From the NCBI GenBank assembly GCA_964493665.1, contig CAZBOZ010000002.1, positions 1-64,000 on the forward strand: a stretch of DNA of 64,000 bases, written 5' to 3'. The translations under genes and the position numbers were made by a program. Source of the stretch: DAOSVX01 sp964493665. Its GTDB lineage: Bacteria > Bacillota_I > Bacilli_A > RF39 > UBA660. This document shows, in pieces, positions 16,801 to 24,083 of the stretch; the stretch's first letter is position 1; each line of letters begins with the position of its first letter. The notes below the pieces were generated by a model. The model was given only the letters and a program-made list of their open reading frames with translations. It did not search any database and was not told where the DNA came from.

Positions 16801-17295
16801 ATGAATGATTATGTTTTAATTGGTAAAATAGTAAATACTCATGGCGTCAAAGGTGAAATCAGATTAATTAGTGACTTTGAATTAAAGAATAAAGTATTTA
16901 TACCAGGATTTACTATTTATATTGGTCAAATAAAAGAAGAAAACACTATAGTAAGTTATCGTCATCATAAAATGTTTGATATGCTTTTATTAAAAAACAA
17001 AAACGACATAGATGAAGTAATAAACTATAAAAGTAAATATGTTTATGCCAAAAGAAAAGATTTAGGGTTAAAAGAAAATGAATATTTATTGGAAGAATTG
17101 ATTAATTATGAAGTAATAGAAGATAAAAAAAATGTTGGCAAAATCGTAGATGTTGTTTATAATAATAAACAAGTTTTACTTAAAGTTAAAAACTTAAAAG
17201 AATTTTATATTCCTTTTGTAGAAGAATATATTGTTAAAGTAGATAATATAACTAAAAAAGTACAAGTAAAAAATGCTAAGGATCTGATTTTATGA
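16801..17295 (+). CDS. rimM: Ribosome maturation factor RimM
   Basis: RimM helps 30S head assembly by binding S19. The 164-residue product has the N-terminal RimM beta-barrel start YVLIGKIVNTHGVKGEIRL and the C-terminal PRC-barrel domain (about 90-164) with YEVIEDKKNVGKIVDVVY and FYIPFVEEYIVKVD. It starts one base after the SpoU gene and overlaps trmD by 4 bases (ATGA). Length is normal. rimM before trmD and rplS is the conserved bacterial order. Confidence 0.95.
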   Translation: MNDYVLIGKIVNTHGVKGEIRLISDFELKNKVFIPGFTIYIGQIKEENTIVSYRHHKMFDMLLLKNKNDIDEVINYKSKYVYAKRKDLGLKENEYLLEELINYEVIEDKKNVGKIVDVVYNNKQVLLKVKNLKEFYIPFVEEYIVKVDNITKKVQVKNAKDLIL

Positions 17296-17954
17296 AAATA
17301 GATATTTTATCTTTATTTCCAGAAATGTTTAATAATATTTTAACTGAATCAATTATAAAAAGAGCAATAGATAAAGAGTTAGTTGAGATAAATGTTATAA
17401 ATTTTAGAAATTTCTCTAAATATAATAATAACCAGGTAGATGATACTCCCTATGGTGGTGGATCCGGAATGGTCTTAATGTGTGAGCCAATATTTGATGC
17501 TGTAAATAGCGTTAAAACTAATGATTCATATATAATATTAATGACTCCAGATGGCAAAGTATATAATCAAGCGATAGCTAAAGAATTAGTTTTAAAAAAA
17601 CATTTAATAATTATTTGTGGCCATTATGAAGGTTTTGATGAAAGAATTAGAACTCTAGTCGATATGGAAATAAGTATTGGTGATTTTATTCTAACTGGTG
17701 GAGAAATACCAGCTATGGCATTAACTGATAGTATAGTAAGACTTATAGATGGAGTAATTACTAAGGATTCTTTAGATAGTGAATCATTTAATGATAATTT
17801 ACTTGACTATCCGGTATATACTAAACCAAGAGAATATAAAGGTATGGAAGTCCCCGAAGTATTACTAAGTGGTAATCACGAAAAAATAGCTAGTTGGAGA
17901 AATGAAGCAAGAATAAAAAGAACTAAAGAGAAAAGACCGGATTTAATAAAGTAG
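17292..17954 (+). CDS. trmD: tRNA (guanine37-N1)-methyltransferase
   Basis: TrmD methylates G37 of tRNAs reading CNN codons and prevents frameshifting. The 220-residue product shows DILSLFPEMFNNIL at the start, VDDTPYGGGSGMVLMCEPIF, the knot LIIICGHYEGFDERI and the catalytic-domain segment SIGDFILTGGEIPAMALTDS. The C-terminal domain is slightly shorter than the usual 240 residues. Its ATG overlaps the rimM stop by 4 bases. The C-terminal RIKRTKEKRPDL matches the family end. Confidence 0.97.
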   Translation: MKIDILSLFPEMFNNILTESIIKRAIDKELVEINVINFRNFSKYNNNQVDDTPYGGGSGMVLMCEPIFDAVNSVKTNDSYIILMTPDGKVYNQAIAKELVLKKHLIIICGHYEGFDERIRTLVDMEISIGDFILTGGEIPAMALTDSIVRLIDGVITKDSLDSESFNDNLLDYPVYTKPREYKGMEVPEVLLSGNHEKIASWRNEARIKRTKEKRPDLIK

Positions 17955-17962
17955 GTGAAAAC

Positions 17963-18400
17963 ATGGGATATCTTATTAAAAAAAGTGATAAAACTCAAGA
18001 AATAATCTATTTAGACTATGATCTAAATGGTTATATTTTTAAACCTAAAAACAAGAGTGAATCTTCATTAACAGTAAATGAAGTTATGGTTATTAATCCT
18101 TCAATGATTGATAAGATATTAACAATTAAATTTAATACTTTATTTAAAAAAATCTCTATGGAAGCTTTTAAAGTAATTTATGATGATGATTCTAGTGAAG
18201 GTGATGCTATGCTAGTTTTAGATGAAATAAAAAGATTTAAAAGAATAGTAGAAAATAAATATCAAAAATTTTTATCAGACGAAAAAGAAGATATGTTTAA
18301 CAAAAAATTAAAAAGTTTAGAAAATGAAATAAAAGCTAAAATGATGTTAATTAGAGAATATCAATTAAATAAAGAAGAAACTCATGGTAGAAGCAGGTAA
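17963..18400 (+). CDS. Unknown protein between trmD and rplS
   Basis: I do not recognise this 145-residue protein. The N-terminal half looks beta-rich (IIYLDYDLNGYIFKPK), and the C-terminal half is a long basic and acidic helix, probably coiled-coil (residues about 85-140). It has no signal peptide, membrane helix or cysteine motif. The ribosome site GTAGGTGA overlaps the end of trmD, 8 bases away, so it is translated from the rimM-trmD message. Its place among RNA modification and ribosome genes suggests a ribosome-related role, but that is guilt by association only. A terminator overlaps its stop. Confidence 0.8.
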   Translation: MGYLIKKSDKTQEIIYLDYDLNGYIFKPKNKSESSLTVNEVMVINPSMIDKILTIKFNTLFKKISMEAFKVIYDDDSSEGDAMLVLDEIKRFKRIVENKYQKFLSDEKEDMFNKKLKSLENEIKAKMMLIREYQLNKEETHGRSR

Positions 18401-18417
18401 AACACTTGCTTTTTTTT
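18392..18417 (+). terminator. Terminator before rplS
   Basis: Stem AGCAGGT / ACTTGCT (one G-U pair), 5-base loop, seven T residues. Confidence 0.8.
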
Positions 18418-18507
18418 ATATAATTTGTTACAATCATTTTGCTTCAAAAAGTTGTAATCCGCTATATATTATAAGATTACATATAATATAAGAAAGGAAT
18501 TGATCGT

Positions 18508-18846
18508 ATGAATTTAGTAGATAAAGTTACTAAGAAGCAAATTAAGAAAGATGTGCCAGAATTTAGAGTTGGTGACACTGTTAAAGTAGATGTTTGGGTA
18601 AAAGAAGGAAAAAAAGAAAGAATTCAAGCATTTGAAGGAATTGTTGTGGCTAAAAAAGGTGGCGGAGTATCTGAAACATTCTCTGTTCGCAAGAAAAGTG
18701 CTGGTATTGGTGTTGTAAGAACATTTCCAGTAAATGCTCCAACTATTAACCAAATTACTGTAATTAAAAAAGGCATGGTAAGAAGAGCTAAGTTAAATTT
18801 CTTAAAAGGTATGCGTAAAGAGTTTAAAATAAAAGAAAGAAACTAA
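18508..18846 (+). CDS. rplS: 50S ribosomal protein L19
   Basis: The 112-residue product has the L19 features FRVGDTVKVDVWVKEGKKER, IQAFEGIVVAKKGGGVSETF, SVRKKSAGIGVVRTFPVN and the RRAKLNFLKG end. L19 sits at the subunit interface. The ATG follows AGAAAGGAA with 8-base spacing. The 107 bases upstream contain a short inverted repeat GTAATC...GATTAC (18454-18480) that may belong to a leader; L19 leaders are known in Bacillus, but I cannot match one with confidence. lepB begins one base after the stop. Confidence 0.97.
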   Translation: MNLVDKVTKKQIKKDVPEFRVGDTVKVDVWVKEGKKERIQAFEGIVVAKKGGGVSETFSVRKKSAGIGVVRTFPVNAPTINQITVIKKGMVRRAKLNFLKGMRKEFKIKERN

Positions 18847-18847
18847 A

Positions 18848-19339
18848 ATGAAAAAAGTTTTAAAAGAACTATTACCATATATAATTGTTATATTAGCAGT
18901 TATATTAATAAGAGTTTTTATTGCTACACCAGTTAGAGTAACAGGAACCTCAATGGTACCGACTCTTAATTCTAAAGAAGTAATGATTATGGTAGAAATA
19001 ACTAAATATTTTAAAGATTATGAAAGATTTCAAATAGTAGTTATTAAAACCAGTAATGTTTATTTAATTAAAAGAGTTATTGGGTTACCTGGTGAAAAGA
19101 TAAAATGTGTAGATGGAATTATTTATATAAATAATAATCCTCTAGAAGATATTTATGGCAGTGGTGTAACTTCTGATTTTGATGAAGTAATACTAGATAC
19201 TGATGAATACTTTGTAATGGGAGATAATAGAGAAGTATCTCAAGATAGTAGAATTATCGGTCCTATTAAAAAGTCCAATGTTAAAGGATATACAAACTTA
19301 GTAATATATCCATTTAATAAAATAAGAAAAGCTAAATAA
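18848..19339 (+). CDS. lepB: Signal peptidase I
   Basis: The 163-residue product is a short Gram-positive type SPase I with one N-terminal membrane helix (about residues 8-26). The catalytic Ser is S35 in TGTSMVPTL, and the general-base Lys is K75 in YLIKRVIGLPG. The later signatures GEKIKCVDGIIYING-like and VMGDNREVSQDSRIIG are present. It cleaves signal peptides of secreted proteins at the outer membrane face. It follows rplS by one base, the conserved Firmicutes order, and is followed by a terminator. Its length is near the lower end of the family. Confidence 0.95.
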   Translation: MKKVLKELLPYIIVILAVILIRVFIATPVRVTGTSMVPTLNSKEVMIMVEITKYFKDYERFQIVVIKTSNVYLIKRVIGLPGEKIKCVDGIIYINNNPLEDIYGSGVTSDFDEVILDTDEYFVMGDNREVSQDSRIIGPIKKSNVKGYTNLVIYPFNKIRKAK

Positions 19340-19359
19340 TTTCCTTTATTTAGTTTTTT
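19332..19359 (+). terminator. Terminator after lepB
   Basis: Stem CTAAATAA / TTATTTAG, 6-base loop, six T residues. It ends the rplS-lepB unit before the RhuM-Fic gene. Confidence 0.7.
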
Positions 19360-19360
19360 A

Positions 19361-19569
19361 ATGTATAATTTTATTGTGTAATAAAGTGATTATTTAAAAA
19401 GGAATTTTAATAAATAACGCATATATATAAAAGTATGGCCATAACCACGAAAAACAAAATTATTTGGGCCGCTTAATATCAAATATCTAAATTGTTTGGT
19501 GTATAAATAAGTGTCCTTGCTCAGGGCATAAATAATATTTAAAAAAGGAAAAAGAAAGGAGTATGGTGT
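19361..19569 (+). other. Non-coding leader-like stretch before the RhuM-Fic gene
   Basis: This 209-base stretch holds no long ORF. Two short GC-rich islands stand out in AT-rich surroundings: one around 19435-19475 (TATGGCCATAACCACG to TTGGGCCGC), and one at 19511-19530 with hairpin TGTCCT-TGCTC-AGGGCA. A 13-codon ORF (MAITTKNKIIWAA) lies at 19435-19476. The strong site AGAAAGGAG precedes the gene. It may be a structured leader or the decayed end of a lost gene; I cannot decide. Confidence 0.4.
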
Positions 19570-20541
19570 ATGAACGAAATAAAAGAAAGTAAATTTTTAA
19601 TATATGAAAACGAAGATGGAAAAGTCGATGTAGATGTTATATTAAAAGACGAAACGATATGGTTGACGCAAAAAAGTATGGCAAAATTATTTGAGGTAGA
19701 ACAACCAGCAATTGCAAAACATTTAATAAATATTTATAACGATAAAGAATTAGTAAAAAATCCAACTTATTCCAAAATGGAATTAGTTCAAAAAGAAGGA
19801 AAAAGAAACATCAAAAGAAACATTGAATTTTATAACTTAGATGCGATTATTGCTGTAGGGTATAGAGTAAACTCAAAAGCTGCCACCAAATTTAGAATAT
19901 GGGCAACTAAAGTTCTAAAAGATTATATAATAAGAGGATATGCTATAAATAATAAGCGATTAGAATACTTAGAAAAGGCGATTAAATTAATTGATATAGC
20001 TAATCGTGGTTATGATGGGTTAGAATCTAATGATGCTAAAGAAATATTAAGAGTTATTGGTGAATATTCGAAAGCTCTAGATTTACTTGATGATTATGAT
20101 CACAAAAGAATATCAAAACCAAAAGGAATAAAAAGTAAAATAGAAGTTACTTATAATGAATGCTTAGCAGTCATTAATAAATTAAAATTCAATAATGATA
20201 GTGATTTGTTTGCTTTAGAAAGAAATAAAGGATTAGAATCTATTATAAATAATATTTATCAATCTTATGATGGCAAAGACTTATATAAAACATTAGAAGA
20301 AAAAGCTGCTAATTTCTTATACTTAATTGTTAAAAATCATACTTTTATTGATGGCAACAAAAGAATTGGAGCGGCATTATTTATTTATTTTTTAAATTTC
20401 AATAATATATTATACAAAAATGATAATAAAATTATAGATAATAATTCATTAGTAGCAATTACGCTTTTAATTGCTCAGTCAAATCCTAAAGAAAAAGATA
20501 TTATTATTGATTTGATAATGAATTTCTTAGTTCAGGAGTGA
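19570..20541 (+). CDS. RhuM-like domain fused to Fic/Doc domain
   Basis: The 323-residue protein has an N-terminal RhuM (virulence RhuM) domain with VDVILKDETIWLTQKSMAKL and a Bro/KilA-like region ending around residue 130, and a C-terminal Fic/Doc domain with HTFIDGNKRIGAALF (about residues 257-271). The Fic core usually reads HxFxxGNGR; the NKR form here is Doc-like. Fic enzymes transfer AMP and Doc transfers phosphate to host targets such as EF-Tu. I see no (S/T)xxxE(G/N) inhibitory helix. It separates lepB from rbgA, genes that are adjacent in many Firmicutes, so it looks inserted. It ends in TGA 5 bases before rbgA, and the rbgA ribosome site AGGAG lies over its last codons, so rbgA expression may depend on it. 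Confidence 0.85.
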   Translation: MNEIKESKFLIYENEDGKVDVDVILKDETIWLTQKSMAKLFEVEQPAIAKHLINIYNDKELVKNPTYSKMELVQKEGKRNIKRNIEFYNLDAIIAVGYRVNSKAATKFRIWATKVLKDYIIRGYAINNKRLEYLEKAIKLIDIANRGYDGLESNDAKEILRVIGEYSKALDLLDDYDHKRISKPKGIKSKIEVTYNECLAVINKLKFNNDSDLFALERNKGLESIINNIYQSYDGKDLYKTLEEKAANFLYLIVKNHTFIDGNKRIGAALFIYFLNFNNILYKNDNKIIDNNSLVAITLLIAQSNPKEKDIIIDLIMNFLVQE

Positions 20542-20546
20542 TAACA

Positions 20547-21401
20547 ATGGGAAATAAGTTAAATATTAATTGGTATCCAGGTCATATGGCCAAAACTAAA
20601 AGGGAAATAGGAGAGAAATTATCTTTAATTGATATAGTATATGAATTAGTAGATGCTAGAATACCTTTTTCTTCTAAAATAATTGATATTGAGGATATTA
20701 TTAAAAATAAACCTCGTGTTTTAATTATGACTAAAAGTGATCTATGTGACTTAAAAGAAACTAATAAATGGCTTAAATATTATGAAGAAAAAGGATATAA
20801 AGTATTGCTTTTAGACTTAACTAATAATAAAGATTATAAAAAATTAATTGATTTAACTCATAATATGATGAGACCTATACAAGAAAAAAGATCAAGCATG
20901 GGTTTGAATAAGAAAGAAATCAAAGCTTTAGTAATTGGTATACCTAATGTCGGTAAAAGTACTTTAATAAATGCCTTGGCTTCTAAAAAAGTGGCTAAAA
21001 CTGGTAATACTCCTGGGGTAACAAAACAACTTAATTGGTTAAAAACCAAAAGTGATATCTTACTTTTAGATACTCCAGGTATTTTATGGCCTAAGTTTGA
21101 TAATGAAGAAGTAGCTTTAAATTTAGCATCAATGACAGCTATTAAAAATGAAGTATTGCCTATTGATGATGTGGCTATTTATATTTTAAAGACTCTTAAC
21201 AAGTATTATCCGGATATTTTGCTAAATAGATATAATTTATCTACTTTGTCTGATGATTTCGAAGATAATTATCAAATAATAAGTAAAAGACTAGGTATGG
21301 TTTTAAAAGGTAATGAAATAGATTATGATAAAATTAGTCAAACAATAGTTAATGATTTAAATAATAATTTAATAAAAGGGATAACATTTGATAGGATTTA
21401 A
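20547..21401 (+). CDS. rbgA: Ribosome biogenesis GTPase A
   Basis: RbgA (YlqF) is a circularly permuted GTPase needed for late 50S assembly. The 284-residue product starts INWYPGHMAKTKREI. The permuted motif order is visible: G4 TKSDL (about residue 62), then G1 GIPNVGKSTLINAL (about 130), and G3 DTPGILWP (about 175). The C-terminal helical domain follows. The ATG at 20547 lies 8 bases after AGGAG; the upstream GTG at 20538 is part of that site. It is followed by rnhB after one base, as in Bacillus. Confidence 0.96.
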   Translation: MGNKLNINWYPGHMAKTKREIGEKLSLIDIVYELVDARIPFSSKIIDIEDIIKNKPRVLIMTKSDLCDLKETNKWLKYYEEKGYKVLLLDLTNNKDYKKLIDLTHNMMRPIQEKRSSMGLNKKEIKALVIGIPNVGKSTLINALASKKVAKTGNTPGVTKQLNWLKTKSDILLLDTPGILWPKFDNEEVALNLASMTAIKNEVLPIDDVAIYILKTLNKYYPDILLNRYNLSTLSDDFEDNYQIISKRLGMVLKGNEIDYDKISQTIVNDLNNNLIKGITFDRI

Positions 21402-21402
21402 T

Positions 21403-22026
21403 ATGACTAATATAGATAATCAAAAATATGAAAAAGAATTATATAAAAAAGGAGTTACTTTAATAGCTGGAGTAGATGAAGTAGGAAGAGGCCCCTTAGT
21501 AGGTCCTGTAGTAGCAGCAGCTGTTATTCTTCCTAAAGGATATTTTCTAGAAGGATTAACTGATTCTAAAAAAGTATCTGAAAAAAAACGCAATCAATTT
21601 TATGAAATAATTAAAAAAGATGCTTTAAGTATTGGTATAGGAATAGTAGATCCAGATATAATTGATAAAATAAATATCTATGAAGCTAGTAAATTAGCTA
21701 TGTTAAAAGCTTTGAAAAATTTAAATCTGACGCCAGAACATGTTTTAATCGATGCCATGAAATTAGATTTAGACATTCTATCTACTAGTATAATAAAAGG
21801 CGATTTATTAAGTATTTCTATTAGTGCAGCTAGTATTATCGCTAAAGTAACAAGAGATGAAATGATGTACGAATTAGATGAAAGACACCCAGAATATGGG
21901 TTTGGTAAACACAAAGGATATCCAACTAAAAGTCATATTGAAAATGTCAAGAAGTATGGAATTCTTCCTAATTATAGATTTACTTTTAAGCCAATTAGTG
22001 ATTTAATTAAAAAAGGTGATAAGTGA
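21403..22026 (+). CDS. rnhB: Ribonuclease HII
   Basis: RNase HII removes ribonucleotides and RNA primers from DNA. The 207-residue product shows the active-site motif GVDEVGRGPLVGPVVAAAV (Asp and Glu ligands), LIDAMKLD and ASIIAKVTRDEMM, and ends YGFGKHKGYPT then a short tail. The ATG at 21403 follows AGGATT; a TTG 15 bases upstream would overlap rbgA and is less likely. The stop lies one base before the next gene. Confidence 0.96.
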   Translation: MTNIDNQKYEKELYKKGVTLIAGVDEVGRGPLVGPVVAAAVILPKGYFLEGLTDSKKVSEKKRNQFYEIIKKDALSIGIGIVDPDIIDKINIYEASKLAMLKALKNLNLTPEHVLIDAMKLDLDILSTSIIKGDLLSISISAASIIAKVTRDEMMYELDERHPEYGFGKHKGYPTKSHIENVKKYGILPNYRFTFKPISDLIKKGDK

Positions 22027-22027
22027 A

Positions 22028-24073
22028 ATGAAAGCGCTAAAAACGGATATATTAAAAAATTATTTAATTTTAATGATTACTTTGTTTTCAATAGAGCTTG
22101 TTTTAAGACCATTAGTTGGATTTCAATTTTTTGATTGGTCTTTATTAAGAATATTTATTTTTATTAACTTTATAAGTTTAGTTTTCTCTATGTTATTTTC
22201 TTTATTACCAAGATTATTAACTAAAATTTTAATTTTTATAACAGTAATTGCGGTTTCTGTTGATACCTTTTTTCAAATTGGTTTCAATAACTCAATAGGA
22301 ACTTTTATGTCTTTAAATAGTAGTAGTCAGTTAGATAAAGTTACTAGTTATATAGTCGACTATGTAACTAGTTATTCTTGGTATTTTTATCTTATTTTGG
22401 CACCTTTATTATTATTTATATTATATTATATTATTTTTGATAAAAAAGTAACTAGACGTCTTAATAGACCAAAATTTAAATCATATTTGTTAAGCATAAT
22501 ATGGGCAATGATTTTAGGAGGATTATTCTTTAGTACTTTAATAGTTGGTTTTATGCAGAATAAATACCAAATATTATCGAATAAAGAATTATTCCATTAT
22601 CCAGAAACTCCTAGTATTTGTGTTAATCAGTTTGGTATTATTGGGTTTACTTTAATTGATTTTAAAGCATCTTTATTAAATGCTGAACCAGTTAAATCTA
22701 TTAGTGAAACTAAAAATAATAATTCTAATGTGGTTAATGAAAATACCAGAATAATAAATGATACAGCTTGGAATGAAGTTATTGCTAATGAAAACACTAG
22801 CAGCTATAAAACTTTAAATGAATATTTTATCAATAGGGAAATAACTCCTCGAAATGAAATGACAGGATATTTCAAAGATAAAAATTTAATTGTTATTTTA
22901 ATGGAATCAGTTAACAATATACCTTTCTTGTATCCGGAATATTTTCCAACTTTAAATAAAATGTATAATGAAGGCTGGAGCTGGGTAAATAACTACTCAC
23001 CACGTAATAGCTGTGCTACTGGTAATAATGAAATGACTGTTATGAGTAGTTTATATACTATTAATAATAGTTGTACTGCTAATGTTTATAAAAACAATGT
23101 GTATCCAGAAGGAATATTTAATTTGTTTAATAATGAGGATTATTATACATCTTCTTATCATAATTATGCTGATCATTATTATTATCGTAAAACTATTCAT
23201 CCTAATATGGGCAGTCAAAAGTATTATAATGCTTATGATTTGGGTATTAGTGTTAATCCAGTTTATCAGGAGTGGCCAAGTGATGTAGAACTATTTACTA
23301 ATAGTCAGCCTTATTATATGAACGAAAACAAATTTATGACTTTCTTTAGTACAGTAACATCTCATCGTCCATATACTTTATCAAGTGAATATGGTGATAA
23401 ATATTTAGATATGTTTGAAGATTTAGATTTATCTAAAGCGGCTAAAAGATATTTATCAAAAATAAAGGAATTAGATGATGCTCTTAGTATATTATTAGAT
23501 GAATTAGATGATACAGGGAAACTAGATGATACTGTAATAGTTTTATTTGCTGATCATTACCCATATGGTTTAAGCGACAGTAATATTGCTAGCTTTTTAG
23601 GCGATGAAGCACTAGAAGAAAAAGAAAGAGATAGAACTCCATTTATTATATATAACACTACTATAGAACCTAAAAAATATGAAGATTATACGACTCTTAT
23701 GAATATTTTACCAACCATTGCTAATTTATTTGATGCTGATTATGATCCAAGACTTTATATGGGAGAAGATTTATTTAATCCCGATTATGAAAGTTTAGCA
23801 ATATTTACTGATGGTTCATGGGTTAATGAGACAGCTTTCTATAATGCTTCAAATAGTAAATTAATATATAAAAATCCTACTAATACATTATCTGATGATT
23901 ATGTAATTAGTTTAAACAGAGAAATTAATGATAAAATAAATATGTCTAATTTAGCAGTTAAAAAAGATTATTTTAATTATTTATTTGATGAAAGAAGCAA
24001 ATATGAAGTAGAAATTCCGGTTGAAGAAGAAACAACTACTGATATAGTAGAGGAAGTTATAACAACTCCTTAG
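22028..24073 (+). CDS. LTA synthase-family membrane sulfatase 1
   Basis: The 681-residue product has about five N-terminal membrane helices (residues 1-185) and a large extracytoplasmic sulfatase-fold domain, as in lipoteichoic acid synthases (LtaS) and related phosphoglycerol or phosphoethanolamine transferases. Visible active-site pieces are VILMESVNN (metal Glu), RNSCATGNNEMTVMSSLY with the nucleophile Thr, FSTVTSHRPY, and IVLFADHYPYGL with metal Asp and His. The C-terminal end is acidic and Thr-rich (EEETTTDIVEEVITTP). The ATG at 22028 lies 9 bases after AAGGTG, one base after the rnhB stop. The polymer it makes is not shown by sequence. A second family member lies at 47.8 kb. Confidence 0.85.
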   Translation: MKALKTDILKNYLILMITLFSIELVLRPLVGFQFFDWSLLRIFIFINFISLVFSMLFSLLPRLLTKILIFITVIAVSVDTFFQIGFNNSIGTFMSLNSSSQLDKVTSYIVDYVTSYSWYFYLILAPLLLFILYYIIFDKKVTRRLNRPKFKSYLLSIIWAMILGGLFFSTLIVGFMQNKYQILSNKELFHYPETPSICVNQFGIIGFTLIDFKASLLNAEPVKSISETKNNNSNVVNENTRIINDTAWNEVIANENTSSYKTLNEYFINREITPRNEMTGYFKDKNLIVILMESVNNIPFLYPEYFPTLNKMYNEGWSWVNNYSPRNSCATGNNEMTVMSSLYTINNSCTANVYKNNVYPEGIFNLFNNEDYYTSSYHNYADHYYYRKTIHPNMGSQKYYNAYDLGISVNPVYQEWPSDVELFTNSQPYYMNENKFMTFFSTVTSHRPYTLSSEYGDKYLDMFEDLDLSKAAKRYLSKIKELDDALSILLDELDDTGKLDDTVIVLFADHYPYGLSDSNIASFLGDEALEEKERDRTPFIIYNTTIEPKKYEDYTTLMNILPTIANLFDADYDPRLYMGEDLFNPDYESLAIFTDGSWVNETAFYNASNSKLIYKNPTNTLSDDYVISLNREINDKINMSNLAVKKDYFNYLFDERSKYEVEIPVEEETTTDIVEEVITTP

Positions 24074-24083
24074 AAAGGATTAT

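Noticed and set aside
20538..20546. GTG start for rbgA at 20538
   Set aside because: The GTG overlaps the AGGAG ribosome site; the ATG at 20547 has correct spacing and fits the family start.
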